NCBI GenBank assembly: GCA_002411175.1
Contig: DHRN01000067.1
Coordinates: 1-14,328, forward strand
Length of the DNA: 14,328 nt
Direction: 5' to 3'
Source of the DNA: Anaerolineaceae bacterium UBA5311
Lineage (GTDB): Bacteria > Chloroflexota > Anaerolineae > Anaerolineales > Anaerolineaceae
Shown: in pieces, positions 1-6,026 of the stretch
How positions within the stretch are numbered: the first letter of the stretch is position 1
How the letters are laid out: every line of letters starts with the position of its first letter
Notes under the pieces: model-generated
Told to the model about the DNA's origin: nothing
Databases searched by the model: none
Seen by the model: the letters and a program-made list of their open reading frames with translations, nothing else
Program-made: the position numbers and the translations under genes

Positions 1-4
1 CCTG

Positions 5-110
5 CAGCAATTCTCAATATGAATGTGTTTAGATTTAAAGGGGGAGCCGGGAGCAGCGAGCAGGGAATAGGAACTGGGTTTTGTCATTCTGAACGAAGTG
101 AAGAATCTTA
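5..110 (+). repeat. Interspersed repeat, left copy
   Basis: The blocks CAGCAATTCTCAAT (5-18), CAGGGAATAG (61-70) and CTGGGTTTTGTCATTCTGA (74-92), ending GAATCTTA (103-110), recur in the same order and orientation at 14185-14281. The spacer between the first two blocks differs in length (42 bases here, 22 there). The 3' part (82-110) also matches, inverted, the sequence at 4722-4745. This looks like a family of small non-coding dispersed repeats of the kind common in Anaerolineae-like genomes. No ORF or transposase is associated. Confidence 0.6.
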
Positions 111-173
111 ACCTTTACCAACAAGCACCCTCCGACTTCACCGGTACAGATGTCTCGCCCTAAGGCTATTCGC

Positions 174-195
174 GGGACGGCATGGCAGCCGTCCC
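174..195. repeat. 8-bp perfect inverted repeat (REP-like hairpin)
   Basis: GGGACGGC (174-181) and GCCGTCCC (188-195) are perfect reverse complements around the 6-base loop ATGGCA. There is no T-tract after either arm, so it is a poor terminator. It fits better as a REP-like palindromic element within the repeat-rich left region. Confidence 0.5.
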
Positions 196-341
196 CTACA
201 CCGTTTCGGTGGAAAACCCCAATGCTGAACTTCTTTCCGACTCCTGTTTGTATCAGGCGGAAAAAGTAATCTGGATGTCAGAGGCAAATGGTTTTTTACC
301 TTGATTTCTAATAAAACCAGATTGTTTATTCACCAAAATTT

Positions 342-363
342 GACCAGGGGTTTCCCCCTGGTC
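342..363 (-). terminator. Terminator hairpin downstream of the DUF134/NifX gene
   Basis: GACCAGGGG (342-350) and CCCCTGGTC (355-363) form a perfect 9-bp stem with a 4-base loop. On the minus strand the stem is followed by AAATTTTGG, a modest T-run. It starts 26 bases after the stop codon of the minus-strand gene at 390, the expected place for its intrinsic terminator. The plus-strand side (TTCTTGGTT) is also somewhat T-rich, so it may work in both directions. Confidence 0.65.
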
Positions 364-389
364 TTCTTGGTTAAAATAGGGACATTGAC

Positions 390-1121
390 TTAATCGTGAT
401 GATGCCCGCAGCCGCTGCCGTGTTCATGCTCGTGCTGATGGTGGTGTTCGTGCCCGTCGTGGTGGTCGCAGTTGGCATCGCCCTGTTGTGGTAGCTGCCC
501 GCTTAGCAGCGAGAGCACCTGCTCTTTAACAGAGCCTGAAGCGCCGGCGTAAATTTGGATGCCCGCTGCCCGCAGACTGTTTACTGCACCAGCGCCGATG
601 CCGCCACAAATCAGGCTGTTGACTCCCTGGTCAACCAGGAACCCGACCAAGGCGCCGTGCCCCTCAGCAGGGGCAGCGATAATACCCTCTTCGACAATCT
701 TGCCGTCTTCGGCTGTGACCACATAAAACTCTGGTGTGCGACCAAAATGGGGAAAAACGTGGGCGTGCTGTTCTGTAACTGCAATTTTCATTTTCGATTT
801 CCTTTTCATCAATATACGATCTCTTTTAAGTGTTTGCTTTGTTTCGCCCTGGATCTGCAGTGGAAGACCTTCAACAACTGCACGTGCCAATTTTTTTCGC
901 GCTGAAGCCAACTGCATTTGAACGCTTTGCCGAGAAATACCCATCGATTGCGCTGCCTCGGTTTGCTCGAGCCCCGCATAATCGACCAGCCGCAACGCTT
1001 CCCACTCTTCAATCATTAAATTAATGCTGCCCTGCGCTGCTTCCAGGGGGCGCTTGCCGGGACAGAAGACATTCACAGGCGGAGCGGAGCGGATGATTTT
1101 TGTGCTTGGTTTCCTGGGCAT
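390..1121 (-). CDS. DUF134 (UPF0251) HTH protein fused to a NifX/NifB-type domain, His-rich tail
   Basis: The protein has 243 residues. Residues 1-92 are a DUF134-type DNA-binding domain: it has the family's 'EEWEALRLVDYAGLEQTEAA' core followed by a helix-turn-helix (GISRQSVQMQLASARKKLA, about 61-79). Residues 111-212 form a dinitrogenase iron-molybdenum cofactor domain like NifX or NifB C-terminus (MKIAVTE, HFGR at 126-129, ICGGIGAGA at 171-179). Residues 218-243 are a metal-binding tail with 12 His and 2 Cys. I chose ATG at 1121 because AGGA lies 6 bases upstream; an in-frame TTG at 1148 would add nine residues without a comparable site. Known family: such fusions are common in anaerobes, often away from nif genes, as here. 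I infer a metal- or cofactor-sensing transcription regulator rather than a nitrogenase factor. It stands alone, with its terminator at 342-363. Confidence 0.85.
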   Translation of the reverse strand: MPRKPSTKIIRSAPPVNVFCPGKRPLEAAQGSINLMIEEWEALRLVDYAGLEQTEAAQSMGISRQSVQMQLASARKKLARAVVEGLPLQIQGETKQTLKRDRILMKRKSKMKIAVTEQHAHVFPHFGRTPEFYVVTAEDGKIVEEGIIAAPAEGHGALVGFLVDQGVNSLICGGIGAGAVNSLRAAGIQIYAGASGSVKEQVLSLLSGQLPQQGDANCDHHDGHEHHHQHEHEHGSGCGHHHD

Positions 1122-1565
1122 TTTTATTCCTATATTGGCATATGCCAATAATAATAATCGTTTGCTGGTAGAAAATCAAGGGCAGGCAAGGTTTTTGCGT
1201 AAAAGTCTGCTTGCCTGGTTTCAAGCCTGTGACATTTTCTGGGAGTGTGGCAGTGGCAAGGGTACAATTACTTTGCTTCAGTTAAAATAAGGTCATGGAA
1301 CCCTCGTGGTAAAGAAAAATTCACCTTCCGTCATGATGGGTTCGGTGACAACCAAAACGAAACGCTCTCCTGGCAATAGCCCGAAAAAATGAATTGAGGC
1401 GGGGCGCGAGCCATTGAGAGGGTGTGGATAAGAGGTCAGCCTGGCAACCAGGACCTGTCAGGGTCTCTTGTAGGTTAATCAGCGGTAACAAAAAACCTCA
1501 TCGTACTTAAAGAACCTTGGCTGGAACGACAGCCATCCGCAAAAAAAAGAAGTTGGAGCAAAATA
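1122..1565. other. Divergent intergenic region between the DUF134/NifX gene and msrA
   Basis: These 444 bases hold no convincing gene. Besides the inverted repeat at 1183-1217 there is a bulged hairpin at 1433-1456 (AGGT-CAG-CCTGG / CCAGG-ACCT), about 110 bases before the msrA start. I looked for cobalamin or SAM riboswitch cores and did not find them. An A-rich run (1541-1548) precedes the msrA ribosome binding site GGAG (1555-1558). Promoters for both directions are presumably here, but I cannot place them firmly. Confidence 0.5.
1183..1217. promoter_or_regulatory. 8-bp inverted repeat upstream of the DUF134/NifX gene
   Basis: CAGGCAAG (1183-1190) and CTTGCCTG (1210-1217) are perfect reverse complements separated by 19 bases, and a related half-site CAAGCCTG follows at 1222-1229. 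They lie 62-108 bases upstream of the minus-strand start at 1121. They could be an operator, possibly autoregulatory because the downstream product has an HTH, or a leader hairpin. The sequence shows symmetry only; the role is inference. Confidence 0.35.
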
Positions 1566-2074
1566 ATGAACAACAATAACAAAACAGATGAAATCGTCCT
1601 CGGGGAGGATGTTTTTGGGGGATGGAAGAACTTTTCCGCCAGCAACCTGGAGTGCTCGATACTGAAGCCGGTTACACGGGCGGAAAAAACGACTATCCGA
1701 CCTATCAAAACCACCCAGGTCATGCCGAAGCTCTCAAAATCGTCTTTGATCCCGGTCAAACAGACCTGCCGCACCTGCTGGATTTCTTCTTCCGGATGCA
1801 CGACCCAACCACGCTCGATCGACAGGGCAACGACATCGGCAGCTCTTACCGCTCTGCAATTTTTTACCGGGATGAGGAGCAAAAACGAGCAGCCGAAGAA
1901 ATGATCAGGCTGGTCGACGAAATTGGCAAGTGGAAAAGCCCGCTCGTGACCACACTGGAACCGCTGACCACTTTTTGGGAAGCTGAAGACTATCACCAGG
2001 ACTACTTACAGAAGCGACCCGACGGTTACACCTGCCATTTTATTCGCAAGATGCCAAGTTTCCTGACCGATTGA
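1566..2074 (+). pseudogene. msrA: Peptide-methionine (S)-S-oxide reductase, interrupted by a -1 frameshift
   Basis: MsrA reduces methionine-S-sulfoxide in proteins and free Met. The ATG at 1566 has GGAG 7 bases upstream and encodes MNNNNKTDEIVLG. At 1602-1605 the sequence has four G where five would continue into GGCFWGMEELFRQQPGV, the family's catalytic motif with the nucleophilic Cys at 1610-1612. From there the other frame runs intact to the stop at 2074 with the rest of the family pattern: GYTGGKNDYPTY, GHAEALKIVFDP, FFRMHDPTTLDRQGND, YRSAIFY, and AEDYHQDYL near the C-terminus. The repaired protein would be about 169 residues, a usual MsrA length. The only in-frame ATG downstream (1622) lies after the Cys, so a product starting there would lack the nucleophile. 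A true pseudogene, a homopolymer sequencing error or recoding are all possible; error or recent mutation seems likeliest because everything else is conserved. Confidence 0.85.
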
Positions 2075-2252
2075 CCTGATGAGGGGATCAACCGGACACA
2101 GAAAACCCACCATCGCGATCGGAAGATCATAACCAGCACTCCTGGTAACGTTATTTACACTATTTAATTGGCTTGGTGTGGCGATGCTGGTAATCCACCG
2201 ATTCTGGCTGCCATGGGCTATGACAGCACCGGCTGGCAAAGGTAAAAAAAGG

Positions 2253-2265
2253 GCTCCTCTGGAGC
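2253..2265 (-). terminator. Short hairpin with T-run on the minus strand
   Basis: GCTCC (2253-2257), loop TCT, GGAGC (2261-2265). On the minus strand the stem is followed by CC and then a run of seven T (complement of 2244-2250). The form is a weak intrinsic terminator, but no minus-strand gene ends nearby, so it may block antisense transcription or be part of a larger leader structure. Confidence 0.35.
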
Positions 2266-2279
2266 TTGCCGCTGACCTT

Positions 2280-2303
2280 CCCCGGACTTCCGGTCGGGGG
2301 TTT
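2280..2303 (+). terminator. GC-rich stem-loop, possible terminator after msrA
   Basis: CCCCG(G)AC at 2280-2287 pairs with GTCGGGG at 2293-2299, a 7-bp stem with one bulged G and loop TTCCG, followed by GTTT. An alternative fold pairs CCGGA with TCCGG. The short T-run makes it a modest terminator. It lies about 205 bases after the msrA stop and 112 before the MFS start. Confidence 0.4.
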
Positions 2304-2414
2304 CCTGATCAGAATTAAAGTCCGCAGCGGCTACGCCATCCGTTGGGGCAGAGTAAAATAAATAGAAATGCCGAAGCCACGCCGGAAGGTGAAGTACAAA
2401 GGGATCAATAGAGC

Positions 2415-3608
2415 ATGAATTCAATAACCAACCAGGGACCAATTAAAATCAAACGGGGATATAGAGTCTGGTTGGTTTACATCATGTTGTCTTGCTTTGG
2501 TTACACCCTCAACGTTGCTGGTCCGGCGGCAGCCTATTTGCGGGATGAACTGAACCTGTCTTTTACTGAAAGTGGTTTTCACACTTCTGCTTTGGCTCTG
2601 GGCATGGTAATGATGGGATTATTCGGGCATTCCATGCTCAGGAAGCTCCCGCAATGGAAAGCGCTTGCCCTGGGCGGGGTTGGATTGGGTGTTGGCGGAT
2701 CGATTTTGGTTCTGGGTCATCAGCCGGTTCTCACCCTGACAGGGCTATTTATCATGGGGGCGATCGGTTCATTGATTATCTCGACGAATCCAACCATCCT
2801 GGTTGACGAAATGGGGCAGCACAGCAAGGTTGGCGTTTCTGAAGCCAATACACTGACGTCGATCTTCAGCACACTTGCCCCGATCGCGGCAGGATATTTC
2901 GGCGCAATGGCAATCACCTGGAGACCGGCGGTTACCATCGTCAGCATGCTGGCTTTTATTTTGGGGATATGGATCCTCATCTCCCCAAAATTTTCCTGGG
3001 AAAGCAAACAAACTACTACTACTAACCAGATCGTCGAAAACCATAAGCTGACCGGCGCATACTGGCTTTTCTGGGCTGCCCTGGTGGTATCCATATCAAT
3101 CGAGTTTTGCATAATTTACTGGGCTTCAGATTATCTGCAGGCACACCTCGCCATGCCAAAAGGCAGCGCCACACGCTGGGTGAGCCTTTTCCTGGTTGGC
3201 ATGGTGGTCGGGCGTTATATTGGCTCGCTGTTACTGCAGAAATATGACCGTTTCAAAATCTTAATTATCTCAGTTTTTGTCGGTGCGCTTGGCTTTGGGA
3301 TATTCTGGGAGGGTGGTTCGCAGATTGTTTCGCTGACTGGCTTGTTTTTGGCAGGGTTGGGTGTTGCCAACCTTTATGCCAGCCTGGTTACGCTATCATT
3401 TGACGCTGCCGGACCTGCCCGGGCTGCGGCTGGTTCTGCCACTACGCTTGCCAGCGGCGTAGCCATTCTCCTGTTGCCTTTCGCCCTGGGATACCTGGCA
3501 GACCTGGCAGGTATCCGACTGGCAATGTTAATTGTCGCTGGTTTGTATATTATCCTGGCATATTTGATCCTTGCTGGCAGGAAATTGGTCAAAATCCAGA
3601 CTACTTGA
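2415..3608 (+). CDS. Major facilitator superfamily transporter
   Basis: A 397-residue integral membrane protein with about twelve hydrophobic segments in two halves, split by a hydrophilic loop around residues 195-212 (SWESKQTTTTNQIVENHKL). That is the usual MFS size and layout. The first segments include VWLVYIMLSCFGYTL and an early 'RDELNLSFTESGFHTSALALG' stretch, as in MFS drug- or sugar-type permeases. The substrate cannot be read from sequence. The ATG at 2415 has only a weak AAAGGGA 10 bases upstream. The next gene, an NAD-dependent epimerase-like protein, starts 16 bases after the stop, so the two are probably cotranscribed and may handle the same small molecule (inference). A related four-helix fragment or secondary carrier of another family is unlikely given the length and pattern. 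Confidence 0.85.
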   Translation: MNSITNQGPIKIKRGYRVWLVYIMLSCFGYTLNVAGPAAAYLRDELNLSFTESGFHTSALALGMVMMGLFGHSMLRKLPQWKALALGGVGLGVGGSILVLGHQPVLTLTGLFIMGAIGSLIISTNPTILVDEMGQHSKVGVSEANTLTSIFSTLAPIAAGYFGAMAITWRPAVTIVSMLAFILGIWILISPKFSWESKQTTTTNQIVENHKLTGAYWLFWAALVVSISIEFCIIYWASDYLQAHLAMPKGSATRWVSLFLVGMVVGRYIGSLLLQKYDRFKILIISVFVGALGFGIFWEGGSQIVSLTGLFLAGLGVANLYASLVTLSFDAAGPARAAAGSATTLASGVAILLLPFALGYLADLAGIRLAMLIVAGLYIILAYLILAGRKLVKIQTT

Positions 3609-3624
3609 AATTAGGAGGTCATCC

Positions 3625-4632
3625 ATGAAAGTCTTATTTATCGGGGGCACAGGAACTATTAGCCACTCTTGCGCCAGGTTGGCGATCAAAAAAGGACATG
3701 AAGTCAGTCTGCTCAACCGCGGGAAAAGCTCTCTGCGCGAACCATTAATCGGGGCGGAGCTGATTCTGGGGGATATCCGCGAGCCTGAAGCTGTGCGCCA
3801 GACTCTGGCAGACAGGCATTTTGACATAGTTATCGAGTTTTTGGTATTCAACCCGGACCATATCGAAGTCGATCTGCAGCTCTTCAGAGGACGCACCAGT
3901 CAGTATATTTTCATTTCTTCAGCCAGCGCTTATCAAACTCCACCCAAAAAGCTGCCAGTCACCGAAAAAACACCTCTCGATAACCCTGTATGGCAATATT
4001 CCAGGGATAAAGCTGCTTGCGAGGCTCGCCTGATGCAAGCTTTCCACGAAGAAGGCTTTCCAGTAACGATCGTGCGTCCGTCGCATACCTATGACGAGGG
4101 GTATATTCCGGTTACCGGTCGCTGGACGACGGTTGATCGGATGCTGAGAGGTAAACCGGTGATTACATATGGCGACGGTACCTCCATCTGGACCCTGACC
4201 CACAGCACCGATTTTGCCAAAGGCTTTGTCGGTTTGTTTGGCAAAGAAGAGGCGATCGGACAGGCATATCACATCACTTCGGATGAATGGCAGACCTGGA
4301 ATCAGATCGTGGGCAAATTGGCTGAGGCGGTAGGGGTCGAACCAATCATCGTTCCGGTTCCATCCGATTTGATAAACCAATTTGACCCGGAATGGGGCGA
4401 GGGATTGCTTGGAGATAAAGCGCATAGCTTTATTTTGGACAACAGCAAGATCAAAGCATTGGTACCAGAATTTGTCTGCACGGTGCCTTTTGCTGAGGGT
4501 ATAGCCAGGAGTGTCGAGTTTTACCGCCGGCATCCCTCGTTACAAGCGATCAATATAAAGTTCAACGATACTGTTGAGATGATTTTAGCCTCGTATGCAA
4601 AAGCCTGGCCTACAGGAGCCTGGTGGGGTTAA
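3625..4632 (+). CDS. NAD(P)-dependent epimerase/dehydratase-like (extended SDR) protein
   Basis: The protein has 335 residues. Its N-terminus is a Rossmann dinucleotide-binding motif (MKVLFIGGTGTISHSCARLA; GGTGTIS at 7-13) followed by an acidic/basic cofactor region (LLNRGKS). SSASAYQ leads to a YSRDK motif, the family's YxxxK catalytic pair, and VRPSHTYDEG follows, as in epimerases/dehydratases. The start at ATG 3625 is set by AGGAGGT at 3613-3619, 5 bases upstream; an upstream in-frame ATG at 3571 lies inside the transporter gene and has no such site. The reaction and substrate are unknown. Related proteins include sugar-nucleotide epimerases and CSP41-like members, so the generic name is safest. 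It is the second gene of the MFS operon and is convergent with metF. Confidence 0.8.
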   Translation: MKVLFIGGTGTISHSCARLAIKKGHEVSLLNRGKSSLREPLIGAELILGDIREPEAVRQTLADRHFDIVIEFLVFNPDHIEVDLQLFRGRTSQYIFISSASAYQTPPKKLPVTEKTPLDNPVWQYSRDKAACEARLMQAFHEEGFPVTIVRPSHTYDEGYIPVTGRWTTVDRMLRGKPVITYGDGTSIWTLTHSTDFAKGFVGLFGKEEAIGQAYHITSDEWQTWNQIVGKLAEAVGVEPIIVPVPSDLINQFDPEWGEGLLGDKAHSFILDNSKIKALVPEFVCTVPFAEGIARSVEFYRRHPSLQAINIKFNDTVEMILASYAKAWPTGAWWG

Positions 4633-4721
4633 TCCCGAATGGCTTGCGGTGAATGCCTGGCACCATGGCGCGGCAACTGCAGTCAGGTCAGCGGAATCAG
4701 GTTTGAGAGGCTGCGGGTGAT

Positions 4722-4745
4722 GAGATTCTTCGCTTCGCTCAGAAT
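4722..4745 (-). repeat. Interspersed repeat, inverted copy
   Basis: GAGATTCTTCGCTTCGCTCAGAATG is, on the minus strand, CATTCTGAGCGAAGCGAAG followed by AATCTC. This matches the repeat at 85-110 with a few substitutions. It is the third copy of the family in the window and lies in the convergent spacer. Confidence 0.55.
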
Positions 4746-4757
4746 GCCAATCAAAAA

Positions 4758-4814
4758 CCAGAACGACAACGCAAATTCAGAATGAGAGCGCAAATCCAGA
4801 ATGACAGCGCAGAC
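4758..4814. repeat. Three tandem 19-bp repeats
   Basis: CCAGAACGACAACGCAAAT (4758-4776), TCAGAATGAGAGCGCAAAT (4777-4795) and CCAGAATGACAGCGCAGAC (4796-4814) are head-to-tail copies with a few mismatches. Each carries CAGAATGA-like sequence, the complement of the TCATTCTG core of the neighbouring interspersed repeat, so the array probably grew from it. It ends 5 bases before the metF stop codon. Confidence 0.65.
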
Positions 4815-4819
4815 CTCTT

Positions 4820-5707
4820 TTAATTCGGGTTGTTTTCTGCCAAAAGAATATTTTGAACGGCATCGCTGACGCGGGTGGCGATCTCGACGTTGTTCATGGT
4901 GTAAAGATGGATACCGCGCACATCATTGGCGATAAGGTCCATGATCTGATAAATGGCATAATGCATGCCGGCGTCGAAGAGGGCTTTTTCGCTGCCATGA
5001 TAGCGCTCAAACAAACGGCGCAGCTTATCCGGCACGCTGGCGCCGCTCAACGCGACAGTGCGCTCTATCTGGCGGGGGTTGGTGATGGGCATGATTCCGG
5101 CTTCAATCGGCACGTTCACACCGGCTTTCTCAGCCAAATCACGAAAGGCATAGAATTTTTCATTATCAAAAAATAGCTGGGTAATCAGGTGGGTGATACC
5201 ATGGTCGATTTTGATTTTCAGGTGTTCGATGTCCTTTGCCATCGATTCAGCCTGGTAATGGCGTTCAGGATAGCAGGCGCCCATCAGGTTGAACCCGGGT
5301 TCATGCGCTTTGATGAAGGCAGCCAGGTCTGAAGCATATTTAAAATCAGTTTTCGGAGGACAATCAGGGGAGATATCACCCCGCAAAACCATAATATTTT
5401 CCACGTTGTTTTCTTTGAACTGGGCGAGCGTCTGCAGCACATGCTCGCGGTCAGCGTTCACACAGGTCAGATGGGCGACCGGTTCGGTGTGGTAGGTGCG
5501 CAGGATCAGCGAGGCGATCTCAATGGTTTTATCCTGCTGTGCCCTTGACCCGCCAGCTCCATAGGTAACGCTGATAAAATCAGCCGGGATGCCGCGCATC
5601 TTCAGCAAGGTGTTGTAGATAACGTTATAAGGACTGTCTTTTTTTGGTGGGAAAATTTCCAGCGAAAAAAGGGTTTTCTTGTGATTAAACAGGTCTGAAA
5701 TGTTCAT
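4820..5707 (-). CDS. metF: Methylenetetrahydrofolate reductase
   Basis: MetF reduces 5,10-methylene-THF to 5-methyl-THF, the methyl donor for methionine synthesis and, in some anaerobes, the methyl branch of the Wood-Ljungdahl pathway. From the ATG at 5707 the protein has 295 residues, the usual length. Visible family motifs are SLEIFPPKK (15-23, with the catalytic Glu17 like Glu28 of E. coli MetF), VTYGAGGS (47-54), HLTCVNADRE (79-88), NIMVLRGD with Asp111, GACYPERH, THLITQLFFDNEKF and GIMPI. The start is decided by AGGAG at 5713-5717 on the minus strand, 5 bases before the ATG at 5707; another in-frame ATG at 5710 and one at 5794 have worse spacing. The gene is single, convergent with the epimerase gene and divergent from clpC. 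No methionine-synthase gene is in the window. Confidence 0.93.
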   Translation of the reverse strand: MNISDLFNHKKTLFSLEIFPPKKDSPYNVIYNTLLKMRGIPADFISVTYGAGGSRAQQDKTIEIASLILRTYHTEPVAHLTCVNADREHVLQTLAQFKENNVENIMVLRGDISPDCPPKTDFKYASDLAAFIKAHEPGFNLMGACYPERHYQAESMAKDIEHLKIKIDHGITHLITQLFFDNEKFYAFRDLAEKAGVNVPIEAGIMPITNPRQIERTVALSGASVPDKLRRLFERYHGSEKALFDAGMHYAIYQIMDLIANDVRGIHLYTMNNVEIATRVSDAVQNILLAENNPN

Positions 5708-5875
5708 CATGTCTCCTAATGGCGTCAATTTTACCTGATAATCGTTGGCAGAAAACTGGTAGTGAAAACGCAGGCTCGGTCTGGTCATTTCCACGATACC
5801 GTTTTGAATGAGCGCTTTTTCATTATTAATATTTCATCATATATCTACGATTAAGAAGCTTTACGGACGCAATTT

Positions 5876-5884
5876 TGGTATACT
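5876..5884 (+). promoter_or_regulatory. Candidate extended -10 promoter for clpC
   Basis: TGGTATACT fits the extended -10 pattern TG-N-TATAAT with one mismatch. There is no good -35 17 bases upstream (AAGCTT), which is tolerable for extended -10 promoters. The start would fall near 5891, giving a clpC leader of about 135 bases. Confidence 0.4.
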
Positions 5885-5896
5885 CGAATTGTAAGA

Positions 5897-5915
5897 GGTG
5901 TAAAAAGCGTACACC
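5897..5915 (+). promoter_or_regulatory. 6-bp palindrome just downstream of the clpC -10
   Basis: GGTGTA (5897-5902) and TACACC (5910-5915) are perfect reverse complements around AAAAGCG, beginning 13 bases after the candidate -10. At +6 to +25 it could be an operator or an early leader hairpin. It does not match CIRCE or CtsR sites. Confidence 0.4.
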
Positions 5916-6014
5916 CATAACGTATTGATTAACGAAATCCCCGTCTGATTTTTTAGCTGTCTGGATCAATTAAGCGGGATACGACGAGACAGTGAAAATT
6001 ATTGACTTCAAAAC

Positions 6015-6020
6015 AGGAGG
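6015..6020 (+). promoter_or_regulatory. Strong ribosome binding site deciding the clpC start
   Basis: AGGAGG lies 6 bases before the ATG at 6027. An out-of-frame ATG at 6022 is too close. The in-frame ATG at 6036 (MNRFTQKAK) would be 15 bases away, so 6027 is preferred. Confidence 0.75.
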
Positions 6021-6026
6021 TATGCC

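Larger units (their letters stand above)
1..389. other. Repeat-rich intergenic stretch, no gene
   Basis: I see no convincing coding frame in this stretch. It holds a copy of a short interspersed repeat (5-110), a GC-rich 8-bp perfect hairpin (174-195) and, next to the neighbouring minus-strand gene, a 9-bp terminator stem (342-363). Its left part resembles the last 150 bases of the window, so the 12 or so genes between are bracketed by related repeats in the same orientation. Confidence 0.6.
2075..2414. other. Intergenic region with stem-loops between msrA and the MFS gene
   Basis: I find no convincing gene in these 340 bases. It contains two adjacent stem-loops (2253-2265 and 2280-2300, listed separately). 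The stretch 2310-2400 is A-rich towards the MFS start. A promoter for the MFS-epimerase operon should be here, but no clear -35/-10 pair stands out. Confidence 0.5.
5708..6026. other. Divergent regulatory region between metF and clpC
   Basis: These 319 bases lie between the metF and clpC starts. Towards clpC there is a candidate extended -10 (5876-5884), a 6-bp palindrome (5897-5915), a longer-range inverted repeat CTGTCT/AGACAG (5957-5962 and 5987-5992) and a strong ribosome binding site (6015-6020). I find no CIRCE (TTAGCACTC-N9-GAGTGCTAA) and no CtsR direct repeat. For metF an AT-rich stretch (5820-5850) may contain the promoter, but no good pair is visible. Confidence 0.5.

Noticed and set aside
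1093..1290. Short plus-strand frame starting MIFVLGFLGIFIPILAYA, resembling a signal peptide
   Set aside because: It begins antisense to the conserved start of the DUF134 gene, the hydrophobic stretch is the complement of that gene's start and upstream region, and the rest matches nothing I know.
1290..1565. Riboswitch upstream of msrA
   Set aside because: There is a bulged hairpin at 1433-1456, but no conserved core of a known riboswitch class.
1599..1612. Programmed -1 ribosomal frameshift in msrA
   Set aside because: No X-XXY-YYZ slippery heptamer or clear downstream pseudoknot; MsrA is not known to be recoded. Mutation or sequencing error is simpler.
1475..1996. Long open frame on the minus strand opposite msrA
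   Set aside because: The plus strand encodes clear MsrA motifs over the same stretch; the minus-strand translation resembles no family and has no good ribosome binding site.
2006..2442. Minus-strand frames across the msrA-MFS spacer
   Set aside because: They overlap the end of msrA or the MFS start, have no ribosome binding site and no recognisable motif.
4758..4814. CRISPR-like array
   Set aside because: The units are directly abutting without spacers and there are no cas genes; it is a simple tandem repeat.
5708..5794. Longer metF start at 5794 adding 29 residues
   Set aside because: The extension does not fit the family's N-terminus, and AGGAG is placed for the ATG at 5707.
5795..6026. 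CIRCE or CtsR operator upstream of clpC
   Set aside because: Neither the TTAGCACTC inverted repeat nor the GGTCAAA direct repeat is present.
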